Assembly (NCBI RefSeq): GCF_900660755.1
Contig: NZ_LR215050.1
Span: 620,001 to 684,000 of the forward strand
Length of the DNA: 64,000 nt
Direction of reading: 5' to 3'
Origin: Acholeplasma hippikon
GTDB taxonomy: Bacteria > Bacillota_I > Bacilli_A > Acholeplasmatales > Acholeplasmataceae
A program made the translations under genes and the position numbers. Positions 17,436 to 27,123 of this stretch are shown here, piece after piece. The first letter of the stretch is position 1. The number at the start of each line of letters is the position of its first letter. A model generated the notes under the pieces. The model searched no databases. It was not told the origin of the DNA and saw nothing but the letters and a program-made list of their open reading frames with translations.

Positions 17436-18749
17436 ATGCATAAATATTTACCGCATACAAGTCTAGATATCGAAGAAATGTTAAAAGTCATTGGGGTTAA
17501 TCACCTTGATGACTTATTTACTAATATTCCTTCAAATCTAAGATTTAATCGCGAATATAATATAGAGAATCAACTCTCTGATATTGATGTAACCAAACGA
17601 CTACATCAATTATCTAAAGAGAATACAGTTTTAAATATTTTTAGAGGTTATGGTGCCTACGATGTTTATACACCATCTGTTATTAAATCCTTAACTTCTC
17701 GCCAAGAATTCATTACCTCATATACACCATACCAACCTGAAGTATCTCAGGGTACACTTCAATATATTTTTGAATTTCAATCAATGATTTGTGAAATTAC
17801 TGGTATGGATGTAACTAACGCATCAATGTATGATGGACCAACTGCTACTGCTGAGGCAATGTTTATGGCACTTGCTCATTCAAAATCTAAAAAAATAGTA
17901 TATTCAGAAACAATGCATCCAAGAATCATAGAAGTTTTAAAAACTTACGGTCATTTTAGAGACGTTGAATTTGTTGCACTAAAAGAAAAAAATGGAGTAA
18001 CTGATTTATCAGTATTAGATGAGTCACTTACAAATGCTGCTGCAGTAATTTTCCAAAACCCAAATCGTTATGGAAATATAGAAAACTTAAATGGGGTTTC
18101 AGATATCGCAAAAGCTAAACAAAGTTTATTCATTTTAAATGCTTGTCCACGCTCACTCGCAATACTTAAAACACCAGGTGAATTAGGTGCTGATATTGCG
18201 TGTGGTGAACTTCAAACTTTAGGAGTTCCATTAAGTTATGGTGGTGCTTATGTTGGTTATTTAGCTGCCAAAAATCATTTACTGCGTAAAATGCCCGGAC
18301 GTATCTGTGGGGTTACGACAGATGTTGATGGTAAACGTGCATTCGTTTTAACACTTCAAGCACGTGAACAACATATTCGTCGCGCAAAAGCTAATTCAAA
18401 TATTTGTTCGAACCAATCGTTAATGGCTTTATCAGTAGCAATCTATCTTTCATGGGTTGGTAAATATGGCTATCAAGATTTAGCCAAATATTCATTAAAT
18501 GCCGCAAACTATTTAAAGAAATCACTTCTAGCAACCGGACTCTTTAGTGAAGCGTTTAGTTCACCACACTTCAATGAGTTTACCTTAACATCCAATGTTG
18601 ATCCTGTTAAATTCGATAGTTATTTAATTGAAAAAGGCTATCTTGGACCTTATGCAGTTGGTGATAATAAATTTGTCTTTGCGGTTACTGAAAAGAAATC
18701 AAAAAAAGAAATTGATGAATTTGTGAAAGTTGTAGGTGAATTCAAATGA
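17436..18749 (+). CDS. gcvPA: glycine dehydrogenase (decarboxylating) subunit 1, P protein alpha
   Basis: A 437-residue fold-type I PLP-enzyme-like subunit, the partner of GcvPB in the split form of the P protein. Typical blocks are QGTLQYIFEFQSMICEITGM, NASMYDGPTA and PGRICGVTTD. It decarboxylates glycine together with GcvPB and loads the H protein. The ribosome binding site is AAAAGGGGA, complementary over eight bases (17422-17429) to a UCCCC motif of the small RNA at 63.7 kb. The stop is TGA and overlaps the gcvPB ATG; this shows UGA is a stop in this organism. Confidence 0.96.
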   Translation: MHKYLPHTSLDIEEMLKVIGVNHLDDLFTNIPSNLRFNREYNIENQLSDIDVTKRLHQLSKENTVLNIFRGYGAYDVYTPSVIKSLTSRQEFITSYTPYQPEVSQGTLQYIFEFQSMICEITGMDVTNASMYDGPTATAEAMFMALAHSKSKKIVYSETMHPRIIEVLKTYGHFRDVEFVALKEKNGVTDLSVLDESLTNAAAVIFQNPNRYGNIENLNGVSDIAKAKQSLFILNACPRSLAILKTPGELGADIACGELQTLGVPLSYGGAYVGYLAAKNHLLRKMPGRICGVTTDVDGKRAFVLTLQAREQHIRRAKANSNICSNQSLMALSVAIYLSWVGKYGYQDLAKYSLNAANYLKKSLLATGLFSEAFSSPHFNEFTLTSNVDPVKFDSYLIEKGYLGPYAVGDNKFVFAVTEKKSKKEIDEFVKVVGEFK

Positions 18750-20200
18750 TGTACTATGATAAATTAATTTTTGAATTATCAAAAGAACATAGAATTGCAC
18801 ATAACTTACCTCAAAATGAATTTGACGAAGTTAATATTCCAAGCGACTTATTAAGAAGTAAACCTGCAGAACTTCCACAAGTTTCTGAATTAGAATTAGT
18901 AAGACATTATACAAGAGTCAGTCAAAAAAATTTTGGCGTCGAATCAGGATTTTATCCTTTAGGTTCTTGTACAATGAAGTATAATCCTAAAATTAACGAT
19001 GAACTTGCTACTTTAGAAGGATTCTCTGCAATTCATCCACTTCAACCAGCATCAACAACTAAAGGTTTAATGAAGGTTTACTACGAACTTGCTAAAGACT
19101 TATCTGAAATTACTGGTATGGATGCTTATTCATTAAACACTTATGCTGGTGCACACGGTGAACTCGCTGGTTTAATGATTATCAAAGCCTATCATGAAAA
19201 ACGTAATGATACAAAACGTAAATTAATTATTTGTCCAGACTCAGCACACGGAACTAATCCAGCATCTGCTACTGTGGCAGGATTTGATGTTTTAGAGATT
19301 AAATCAAATCCAGATGGTACAGTGAATTTAGAGGCGTTAAAAGCGCATTTAAATGATACTGTTGCTGGTTTAATGTTAACTAACCCTAATACTGCTGGTG
19401 TCTTCGAAAAAGATATCAAAGAGATTTCTAGATTAGTTCACGAAGCAGGAGGACTAGTTTATTATGATGGTGCCAATTTAAATGCACTCTTAGGTGTATC
19501 TCGCCCAGGTGATATGGGATTTGACATTACACACTTAAATCTACATAAAACATTTTCTACGCCTCACGGCGGTGGTGGACCAGGTTCTGGACCAGTCGGT
19601 GTAAAAGATTTCTTAAAATCATTCTTACCTGGACCCGTTGTTGAAAATACACCTAATGGTTATGAAATGATAAAACCAGTTGATTCAATTGGTGCATTAA
19701 GCGCATTTTACGGAAATACTTCTGTTTATCTTCGTGCGTTTGTATATATTAAGACTTTAGGTAAAGAAAATGTGAAGATGATTGGTCGCTTAGCAACATT
19801 AAATGCCAATTATATTCAAGAATCACTCAAAGATTTATTTAAATTACCAATTAATAACCACGCAATGCATGAGTTCGTATTCGATGGTTTAATTGATGAT
19901 TCTACTGTGGTTAAAACATTAGATGTTGCAAAACGCCTACTTGATTATGGGATGCATGCACCTACAATTTACTTTCCTTTGATTTTTGCTCAATCCATGA
20001 TGATTGAACCAACCGAGTCAGAATCTAAAGAAACATTAGATCAATTCATTCATGCCTTAAGAGAAATTGCTCTGGAAGCTAAAACAAACCCAGAAAACTT
20101 AAAAACTGCGCCACATACAACCTTAGTTCGTCGATTAGATGAAGCTAAGGCTGCAAGAAATCCAATTGTTAAGTTTACTGATTTATCTAAATTTATTTAA
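18746..20200 (+). CDS. gcvPB: glycine dehydrogenase (decarboxylating) subunit 2, P protein beta
   Basis: A 484-residue subunit carrying the PLP-binding lysine, Lys268, in HLNLHKTFSTPHGGGGPG. GcvPA and GcvPB together form the two halves of the homodimer-like P protein. Other landmarks are GSCTMKYNPK near residue 75 and CPDSAHGTNPAS near 165. Translation is coupled to gcvPA by a four-base overlap. It is the last gene of the operon and is followed by a strong terminator. Confidence 0.97.
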   Translation: MMYYDKLIFELSKEHRIAHNLPQNEFDEVNIPSDLLRSKPAELPQVSELELVRHYTRVSQKNFGVESGFYPLGSCTMKYNPKINDELATLEGFSAIHPLQPASTTKGLMKVYYELAKDLSEITGMDAYSLNTYAGAHGELAGLMIIKAYHEKRNDTKRKLIICPDSAHGTNPASATVAGFDVLEIKSNPDGTVNLEALKAHLNDTVAGLMLTNPNTAGVFEKDIKEISRLVHEAGGLVYYDGANLNALLGVSRPGDMGFDITHLNLHKTFSTPHGGGGPGSGPVGVKDFLKSFLPGPVVENTPNGYEMIKPVDSIGALSAFYGNTSVYLRAFVYIKTLGKENVKMIGRLATLNANYIQESLKDLFKLPINNHAMHEFVFDGLIDDSTVVKTLDVAKRLLDYGMHAPTIYFPLIFAQSMMIEPTESESKETLDQFIHALREIALEAKTNPENLKTAPHTTLVRRLDEAKAARNPIVKFTDLSKFI

Positions 20201-20205
20201 CGATA

Positions 20206-20234
20206 AAGCCCTTCAAATAAAGAAGGGCTTTTTT
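20206..20234 (+). terminator. intrinsic terminator of the gcv operon
   Basis: AAGCCCTTC / GAAGGGCTT stem (20206-20214 with 20222-20230) and six T. Confidence 0.9.
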
Positions 20235-20241
20235 CATATAC

Positions 20242-20267
20242 AAAAATACCCCAATCACGGGGTATTT
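20242..20267 (-). terminator. terminator of the 20.3-24.5 kb minus-strand genes
   Basis: AAATACCCC / GGGGTATTT stem (20244-20252 with 20259-20267) with minus-strand T residues; it sits back to back with the gcv terminator. Confidence 0.8.
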
Positions 20268-20271
20268 ATCA

Positions 20272-20625
20272 TTATTCCATATCGATTGTTGTTGTAGTAC
20301 TCTTTTTAGTTTTAGTAATAATTATGAATTTCTTAGAAGGAACTAAGATTTCATATACTGGAATGGTTAAGAAGATAATCCAACCTGGGTGCCATAATTC
20401 AAACCCAAATCCTAAAATCAAATAAATAACGGCAACAAATAACCCATATGTAATTTTTACTGATTTCATACCTAATAAAACTGGCATTGCTGGTACTAAC
20501 AAGAATGCTAATGCACCAACACCCCATTTATCAAACACAAATCCTAAAGTTAGGAAGATGATTAATGAGATGATTGGGGTTGCAGCTATTAGGCGTTTTT
20601 GAAAATTATACTGAAACATTTTCAA
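20272..20625 (-). CDS. small membrane protein with repeated LGFxFxxW motif
   Basis: A 117-residue protein with about four hydrophobic helices. Two related segments, LGFVFDKWGVGALAFLLVP (27-45) and LGFGFELWHPGWIIFLTIP (71-89), suggest an internal duplication. This repeat type occurs as the membrane part of some Firmicutes XRE-type regulators and as stand-alone proteins; here there is no DNA-binding domain. The C-terminus ends in a Thr/Lys-rich tail. Function unknown. Confidence 0.75.
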   Translation of the reverse strand: MKMFQYNFQKRLIAATPIISLIIFLTLGFVFDKWGVGALAFLLVPAMPVLLGMKSVKITYGLFVAVIYLILGFGFELWHPGWIIFLTIPVYEILVPSKKFIIITKTKKSTTTTIDME

Positions 20626-20652
20626 ATCCTCCTCTACAATTATGATACCACT

Positions 20653-21006
20653 TTATAAAGTGTCATGTAGTATTTTTACTAAGCGATTTAAGATTGCATG
20701 AATCATACCATTTTTATAGTAAATAATATATGCATCCGCATTTCCATCAACAAAATCAATTCGATAAATCATGGTAAGAAATGAAATTAACCTTTCAAAA
20801 TCCAGTTCATTAATAATTGATAAATCTTTTTCTGCTTTTAAAAAAATTTTTGAATTCGCAACATAATTTTTATCAAGTAAATGATTTTGTTCAAGATACT
20901 TACAAAGTGTATCAATATGAAATCTAATTTTATTTAAATCAGTTTCATTTTTTAGTTTTAAGTTTATTTCTTCAAATGTATTTAAGTGTTTAACAAGTGT
21001 TTTCAT
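20653..21006 (-). CDS. hypothetical protein, DUF6508-like
   Basis: A 117-residue soluble, mostly helical protein. The C-terminal half, with FERLISFLTMIYR...FVDGNADAYIIYYKNGMIHAILNRL, resembles the DUF6508 pattern in which a short helix precedes a D-G turn and a beta hairpin ending in I-L-x-R-L. I rely on memory of the pattern, so the family call is tentative. The start overlaps the end of the SDR gene by four bases. No function can be assigned. Confidence 0.65.
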   Translation of the reverse strand: MKTLVKHLNTFEEINLKLKNETDLNKIRFHIDTLCKYLEQNHLLDKNYVANSKIFLKAEKDLSIINELDFERLISFLTMIYRIDFVDGNADAYIIYYKNGMIHAILNRLVKILHDTL

Positions 21007-21824
21007 TTCAATAACTTTTTAACTCCACTTTGATAAACTTCTTCTCCAAAGCGTAAAACTTGTTTATCTAAATATAACTTTTTAAGTGGTTTTTGTTTGC
21101 CACGTATAAATAGACTCACTCGTTTTTCACTTTCTAAATCAATAATTTTTTCTACTTCCTTAGCTATTTTTTCTGGCATTCTAGAAACTAATCTAATCAA
21201 TGGATGAATAAAACGTATAAGTTTTGGTAAGAAATTGATTGTTGCATTTGAATAAACAATACGGGGGTCAATAAATCTCACCTTAATTTCTTCATCTTTT
21301 AAATTAGTAAAGTAATTTGCTGATAAGAGTTTCCCAATGCCATATGATTTCATTTTTGATAATTTTTCAAAGTCTTTCCTAATCACATTCGTTATTTTTT
21401 TAGGTGATGACATCGAAACTGTATAAAGTAAAGTTTGTTCTTTACCATTTATTAAACTCGGCTTAATAAGTTCAAAAAAATATCTTGGTCCAATAAAGTT
21501 TACTAAATAAGCTATAGGAACATCATTCATATATTCTTTTTTCTTTTTAGGAAGTGCACCAGCATTTAAATAAACATAATCGATTTTAGGATGTTTCATT
21601 AAAATACATGCTGCAGCTTCTTGAATACTTTTTAAATCTGTAAAGTCACATAAAAAACTTGAAATATCGGCATTTGGATCAATTGTTAAAAGTTCGTTTG
21701 TTAATTTATCTACTAACTTAGGATTTCTAGCCACAACAATTAATTTCATCTTATTTTCTATTGCCATTTTGGCAGTAGATTTACCGATACCACTAGTTGC
21801 CCCTGTAATAAGTATTGTCTTCAT
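21003..21824 (-). CDS. short-chain dehydrogenase/reductase (SDR)
   Basis: A 273-residue classical SDR. The cofactor loop TGATSGIG is at residues 7-14, the structural N-A-G in LNAGALP near 91, and the catalytic Tyr and Lys in YGIGK near 159-163, with Ser in the TVSMSSP segment near 139. A long C-terminal region without obvious membrane helices follows. Oxidises or reduces an unknown alcohol/carbonyl substrate with NAD(P). Its start overlaps the preceding gene by four bases. Confidence 0.85.
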   Translation of the reverse strand: MKTILITGATSGIGKSTAKMAIENKMKLIVVARNPKLVDKLTNELLTIDPNADISSFLCDFTDLKSIQEAAACILMKHPKIDYVYLNAGALPKKKKEYMNDVPIAYLVNFIGPRYFFELIKPSLINGKEQTLLYTVSMSSPKKITNVIRKDFEKLSKMKSYGIGKLLSANYFTNLKDEEIKVRFIDPRIVYSNATINFLPKLIRFIHPLIRLVSRMPEKIAKEVEKIIDLESEKRVSLFIRGKQKPLKKLYLDKQVLRFGEEVYQSGVKKLLK

Positions 21825-22885
21825 AGATCAGTGAATTGGAAAATATCCAATTGTTTCCCACCTTTTCTTCTAGAATCATCAATACGTTGCCACTTAGAAC
21901 TTCTTCCTTTACCTAAAGGTTGAATTAGACCTTCTTCCTTTAAACGTTTTAGTGTTCTATCAATTGTGATTAATGAAATGGTTGGATGTTGAATACGAAT
22001 ATCTTCTTTAGAGAAAATTTCTTTTCCTGTTTTAATGGTTGCTTCAATCGAATCACCCTTATTCAGTTTTTTCTCAAAACTATATTCTTTACTAAATCCA
22101 TTAACTTTTTCATAGGCTTGAGTTAAAATGTCAACCAATAATCTTGATAAATAATCTGTGTTAGGGAACCCTGTTGTATAGTAGTAATTGGCTTGGTTAA
22201 GCGCTAATTTAAAACTTTCAAAATGCTTGTAAAAGTATTCAAAGAAAGATACATATTTAAATACTGAAAACTCTTTAATCAAGAATCCATATAATGCAAT
22301 ATAAGAAATTAATTCATTTTGTGAAGTAAAGACTTGCGTATTGATAAAGTCTACGTAAAAATTAGTAATCATTTGAATAAGTTCATATTGTTTTGTCTTA
22401 GATTGCTTAATATATTCATCCGTGATTTGTTCTAATTTAATGCGCATGCTTTCTTTTTTCTTTTCAGATAATAAGGTATTTTCTTGTTTACCTTCATATG
22501 TTCCAAACTTGATTGGTTCAAACTCTTTAGATAAAACTCTTGCAAGTTCATCAAATTCATTTGGAATCACTTCAAAGTCTTTTGGACGTTTTTGAAGTGA
22601 AGTTAAGGCTAATTTAATATTAAGTAATAAGATTTCTGATTTGTTTTTAGGTGTCATCTTCTTCTTACTTAATAGTTTTAGTCTTGCATCTGTTAAAGGT
22701 AAGTTCAAAATTTTTCCTAAATAATAAACATTATCTTCAATGGTCTTTTTCAAGAATACGTCTTTATCGCGTTCAAAAAGATCGTCATAATAGAATTCTT
22801 TTCCTTTTGACTCATAGACCTTTAATAAAAGTAATAAATATTCACTTGAGACTTGCAATCTAGACATATTTGATAAAGCTTTCAT
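21821..22885 (-). CDS. Fic-like protein with degenerate active site and C-terminal winged helix
   Basis: A 354-residue protein of uncertain family. The last 60 residues (about 286-335, with HPTISLITIDRTLKRLKEEG and PLGKGRSSKW) look like the winged helix that ends many Fic proteins. In front of it, residues 177-220 align by eye with the Fic core: YVDFINTQVFTSQNELISY takes the place of HxxFxxIHPFxDGNGRxGR, then a segment like LYLSxYFxxH. If this is right the catalytic His, Gly and Arg are gone (QVFTSQNEL). The N-terminal 170 residues are unassigned. Short gap (11 bases) to the nucleoside kinase gene upstream. Could instead be an unrelated helical regulator. Confidence 0.55.
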   Translation of the reverse strand: MKALSNMSRLQVSSEYLLLLLKVYESKGKEFYYDDLFERDKDVFLKKTIEDNVYYLGKILNLPLTDARLKLLSKKKMTPKNKSEILLLNIKLALTSLQKRPKDFEVIPNEFDELARVLSKEFEPIKFGTYEGKQENTLLSEKKKESMRIKLEQITDEYIKQSKTKQYELIQMITNFYVDFINTQVFTSQNELISYIALYGFLIKEFSVFKYVSFFEYFYKHFESFKLALNQANYYYTTGFPNTDYLSRLLVDILTQAYEKVNGFSKEYSFEKKLNKGDSIEATIKTGKEIFSKEDIRIQHPTISLITIDRTLKRLKEEGLIQPLGKGRSSKWQRIDDSRRKGGKQLDIFQFTDL

Positions 22886-22896
22886 TGAAACTCCTT

Positions 22897-24531
22897 TTAA
22901 TCGTGGAAAGGTGAACCGCCAATAAATTCTAAGAGAATTGAGTTAGATGGGATTAACTTTTCATCGATATCTTTGAAATATTTTAAGAACTTCACTAATC
23001 TATTAGAAACAACAAAGTGTTTATCATTTGTAGGTACTTCTAATAAATGTGGTAAAGCATATTTTTTAAGTACTAATAATTCGTATGATAACTCTGAGTT
23101 AAATACATAGTTAACATTTTCTTGGTTTGGATAAATCCATCTAAATTCACCACGGCGAACACTTGGCCACATATCCATTGTCATGGTTACTGGTGTATTT
23201 CTATATTTTTGGTCACGAACCATTCTACGTAATAAACGAAGATCTGTTAATGAAATTGGGTTGTGGTCATCAATATGAATTTGAGTTTGTGGTGCAATAA
23301 AGATTTTGAATTTTTGATGTGATGGAATTAATGATGTTAAACGATCGTTTAAGGCATGAATTCCTTCAATTAAGATTGGTGAATCTTTTTCTAATTTAAT
23401 CAGTGGACCTTCAACACGTTTACCTTGTTTAAAGTCAAAGTGAGGTAATCTTACTTCTTTTCCTTGAACTAAATCAGCCATGTCACGATTAAAACGTTCT
23501 ATGTCTAATGCTTCTACGTGTTCTAAGTCTGGTTTACCGTATTCATCGATTGGCGCTTCTGATTTTGGTTTATAATAGTCATCCATTGAAATCATCTTTG
23601 GTTTAATGCCTTTAGACAACAATTCAATTCTTAAACGGTTCGTAAATGTTGTTTTACCTGATGAACTTGGACCAGCAACAGCGATTAATCTAACATCATC
23701 AATTTGTGCTTTAATCATATTACCTAGTTCAGCTAATTGATTATTATGTTTTGTTTCGCAAAGGTTCACAAAATCGACTTGAGCATCTCTAGTTTCTGTA
23801 TGCTTGTTGATGTTTGCGATTGTATCACCACCAATAATTTTTCCCCATTTATAAGCTTCTTTTAATGTTTGTCCAAATGATTTTTGATCAATAAATTCTG
23901 GCAATTCACCTTTTAGTTCTGCTCTTGGAAAGAAAATTAAGAATCCTGGGTGATAGTATTTTGTTTCGAATTTAGTTAAGTAACTTGTGTTAGGTAACAT
24001 ATATGAGAACATGTAGTTTACATATTCACCACATTGATAAACGTTAACTGTATCTTCTTGACGGAATTTTAATGTTTCAATTTTATCGATATAACCGAAG
24101 TTAGTATAGATTTGAGTTGCCTCTGCTTTAGATACACTCAAACGTTTAATTTCTAATTTCTTACGAATGATTTCATTTACTTTATCAACTAAAGCGCGAT
24201 AAAGTTCTTCAGTCATTTCTCTATCTTCAACAGTTGCTAAAACTGAACGTGATACAGAGTAAGAAAATCTAATTTTAATTTTTGGATCGATTTCATAAGC
24301 CGCTTTCGCGAATACATAACGTAATGTTGCTTCATAGATTCTCATTCCATCGTGACTTGTTAAATCTAAGAATTCGATATCAGCGTTATCTGATATCTTA
24401 TACATTAACTCTCTAATTCTTCCATCAACTGCAGCGCATACTGCATTTGTATGGTTTGTTTGTTTAGCTATTTCTTCTAAAGAAATTGGCTTTTGAAATT
24501 CGAAAATTTCATTCCCTATTTGTACTTTCAT
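22897..24531 (-). CDS. TGS-domain nucleoside (uridine-like) kinase
   Basis: A 544-residue fusion protein: an N-terminal TGS domain (about 1-60), a region resembling the second additional domain of threonyl-tRNA synthetase (about 60-270), and a C-terminal P-loop kinase of the uridine kinase/phosphoribulokinase family. Walker A is AGPSSSGKTT at about 291-300, followed by SMDDYY. This architecture is widespread in Firmicutes and is usually annotated as nucleoside kinase; the role of the TGS/SAD part is not known to me. It lies just downstream of parC with a 15-base gap. Confidence 0.88.
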   Translation of the reverse strand: MKVQIGNEIFEFQKPISLEEIAKQTNHTNAVCAAVDGRIRELMYKISDNADIEFLDLTSHDGMRIYEATLRYVFAKAAYEIDPKIKIRFSYSVSRSVLATVEDREMTEELYRALVDKVNEIIRKKLEIKRLSVSKAEATQIYTNFGYIDKIETLKFRQEDTVNVYQCGEYVNYMFSYMLPNTSYLTKFETKYYHPGFLIFFPRAELKGELPEFIDQKSFGQTLKEAYKWGKIIGGDTIANINKHTETRDAQVDFVNLCETKHNNQLAELGNMIKAQIDDVRLIAVAGPSSSGKTTFTNRLRIELLSKGIKPKMISMDDYYKPKSEAPIDEYGKPDLEHVEALDIERFNRDMADLVQGKEVRLPHFDFKQGKRVEGPLIKLEKDSPILIEGIHALNDRLTSLIPSHQKFKIFIAPQTQIHIDDHNPISLTDLRLLRRMVRDQKYRNTPVTMTMDMWPSVRRGEFRWIYPNQENVNYVFNSELSYELLVLKKYALPHLLEVPTNDKHFVVSNRLVKFLKYFKDIDEKLIPSNSILLEFIGGSPFHD

Positions 24532-24546
24532 ATACTTCTCCTTTTA

Positions 24547-27123
24547 TTATTCCTCATCGAATAAATCTAATCTCGATAAGCGAATTTGTTTATTTTCTTT
24601 TGTGATAATCGCTTCTTCAATCACTTTAGCTGGTTTTTCATCAATTGCTTCAGCCTTTTTCTTTGGTGTTGGTTTTGTTTCAACTTCTTCACCTAGCGCG
24701 TTAGCAATTTCCATATAGTATCCATCATCTAACATCTTCTTACCAAACTTGTTGGCAACATACTTAAGTTCTGAAACTACTGTTACTAAAGCTTCTTTTG
24801 TTGAAAGTAAGCGTACTTTTACATCCTCTTTAACTTGTGTTCTAGATAGACGTGATGCTGAAACAACATAGTGTGGATTAGTCTTTTGACGTTCAACTAA
24901 AATCACACCACGACGATTTCTAGCATAGCGCGGTAATTCTAAAACCGTATCTTTAATCACATGTCCGCGTGATGTTAAGAAATAAAAATCATCTGATTCT
25001 TTTGCATAGAAGGCAACTGCTAATTCATCACCGTCATTTAATGACATTGATTTTACGCCACCAGCACTTAAGCCATAAATTGGCAGTTCTTCAGTATTGA
25101 AGCGTAATACATACCCTTCTTTACTTAAAGAAATAATATTTTCTTTAACTTCAAAGTCCACACTTCTTAATTCATCATCTTTATCAAGCTTCATCGCACG
25201 CATCGGTTTATTATAGCGTGTAACTTCAAAGTCTGATAAATTCACTTGTTTCATTAAGCCTTGTTTACTTGCAAGTAATAATTTTTTATTACTCTTAAAA
25301 TCAGTAATGCTAAATACTCTAATAATTCTTTCGTTCTTTTCAACTGGAACAATATTATTAATATAAACCCCTAAATCTTTCCATTTTTGTTCATCAATTT
25401 TATATGCAGGTAAGAAAATGAAGTTTCCTAGATTTGTAAACATTAAAAGTGTATCTAATGTATTAATCTCTTCTTCAAATAATAAACAGTCGTTTTCTTT
25501 TAATCCCACTTCTTTTGATGCATTAAATGATCGAAGGGATGCACGTTTAACGTATCCATCTTTCGTAATACCAACCATGATTCTTTCATCTTGAATTAAA
25601 TCTCTATGATCAATCTTAATTGCTTCAATTTCATCTTCAATGACTGTACGACGGTCTTGGCCAATAATGGCATGAACTTCTAAGAGTTCATTTTTAATAG
25701 TCTTCATTAAGATTCTTTCATTTGATAGAATCTGATTTAACTTATCCATTTCTTTTTTTAATGCTTGTTGTTCATCCATTAAGGCTTGAATATCTGTTGT
25801 AGACAAGCGGTAAAGTTGTAACATAACAATTGCTTCAGCTTGTAGTTCAGTGAAGCCAAAACGATTTTGAATGTTAATTTTTGATTGTGACTTATTTTCT
25901 GATTTTCTAATGACTTGAATCACTTCTTCAACAACTGATGTCATCTTAATTAAACCATCAACAATATGATTACGTTTGGTTGCTTTATCGAGTTCATAGT
26001 TAGAACGGTTCGTGATGACTTCTTTTTGGTGTTCAATATATGTTTTAAGTAACTCAATGACACCAACTTGAACTGGTCTGTGATTAAGAATTGCTACCAT
26101 ATTATAGTTATAGGCAATTTGTAAATCAGAATTCTTATATAAATAATTTAAGATAAACTGTGCATCGGCACCTTTTTTTAGATCAATTGCAATACGTAGA
26201 CCTTCTTGGTCTGTTTCATCTCTGATTTCTAATATATCTTCAATATTATTGTTAATTCTTAAGTTATCAATTGCACGTACTAAATCGGCTTTAACAACTT
26301 CATAAGGAATTTCAGTAATCACAATACGGTCTTGTGATTTTGAAATCTCTTCAATCGCAGTTTTCGAACGGATAATGATTTTTCCAGCACCAGTTTTTAA
26401 TGCTTGTTTAATGCCATCTTTACCTTGAACAATACCCCCAGTTGGGAAGTCTGGTCCTTTTACAATAGCTAACATCTCATCATCTGTTAAATTTGGATTT
26501 TCTATTAATGCGATTGTTGCATCAATGATTTCTCTTAAGTTATGTGGCGGAATCTTTGTTGCATAGCCTGCAGAAATCCCCATTGCACCATTCACTAAAA
26601 GGTTAGGAAATTTTGCAGGTAAAACTGTTGGTTCTTGTTCTTCATCATCAAAGTTAGGAACAAATGGAACAGTTCTCTTTTCAATGTCTTTTAATAAATA
26701 CTCAGCTTCTTTTGAAAGTCTAGCTTCTGTATAACGCATTGCGGCTGCTGAGTCACCATCGATTGACCCGTTGTTACCATGCATATCAATTAATGGTACA
26801 CGCATTTTAAAGTCTTGGCTCATACGAACCATTGCTTCATAAATTGATGAGTCACCATGTGGGTGATATTTACCCATGACTTCTCCAGCAATTCTAGCGC
26901 TCTTTTTATAGGGTTTATTGTGTGCTAATCCCATTTCACCCATCGCATATAAAATACGACGTTGAACTGGTTTTAATCCATCTCTAGCATCAGGAAGTGC
27001 ACGATCTTGAATGATGTACTTTGAATATCTCGCAAAGCGGGTAGACATAACATCTTCTAAACGTGTTTTTTGAATTTTTTCTTCAATAAACTGATTGAGT
27101 TTTTTATCTACATTTTTGTTCAT
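24547..27123 (-). CDS. parC: DNA topoisomerase IV subunit A
   Basis: An 858-residue type IIA cleavage subunit. The catalytic tyrosine is Tyr131 in [10 protein letters not shown]. The quinolone-resistance region reads [12 protein letters not shown] with Ser92 and Glu96, the drug-sensitive residues. The C-terminal domain lacks the GyrA box (QRRGGKG) and has instead the ParC-type KWKDLGVYI sequence near residue 570, which decides ParC over GyrA. With ParE it decatenates daughter chromosomes. Start overlaps parE by four bases. The extreme C-terminus is a Lys/Glu-rich tail. Confidence 0.95.
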   Translation of the reverse strand: MNKNVDKKLNQFIEEKIQKTRLEDVMSTRFARYSKYIIQDRALPDARDGLKPVQRRILYAMGEMGLAHNKPYKKSARIAGEVMGKYHPHGDSSIYEAMVRMSQDFKMRVPLIDMHGNNGSIDGDSAAAMRYTEARLSKEAEYLLKDIEKRTVPFVPNFDDEEQEPTVLPAKFPNLLVNGAMGISAGYATKIPPHNLREIIDATIALIENPNLTDDEMLAIVKGPDFPTGGIVQGKDGIKQALKTGAGKIIIRSKTAIEEISKSQDRIVITEIPYEVVKADLVRAIDNLRINNNIEDILEIRDETDQEGLRIAIDLKKGADAQFILNYLYKNSDLQIAYNYNMVAILNHRPVQVGVIELLKTYIEHQKEVITNRSNYELDKATKRNHIVDGLIKMTSVVEEVIQVIRKSENKSQSKINIQNRFGFTELQAEAIVMLQLYRLSTTDIQALMDEQQALKKEMDKLNQILSNERILMKTIKNELLEVHAIIGQDRRTVIEDEIEAIKIDHRDLIQDERIMVGITKDGYVKRASLRSFNASKEVGLKENDCLLFEEEINTLDTLLMFTNLGNFIFLPAYKIDEQKWKDLGVYINNIVPVEKNERIIRVFSITDFKSNKKLLLASKQGLMKQVNLSDFEVTRYNKPMRAMKLDKDDELRSVDFEVKENIISLSKEGYVLRFNTEELPIYGLSAGGVKSMSLNDGDELAVAFYAKESDDFYFLTSRGHVIKDTVLELPRYARNRRGVILVERQKTNPHYVVSASRLSRTQVKEDVKVRLLSTKEALVTVVSELKYVANKFGKKMLDDGYYMEIANALGEEVETKPTPKKKAEAIDEKPAKVIEEAIITKENKQIRLSRLDLFDEE

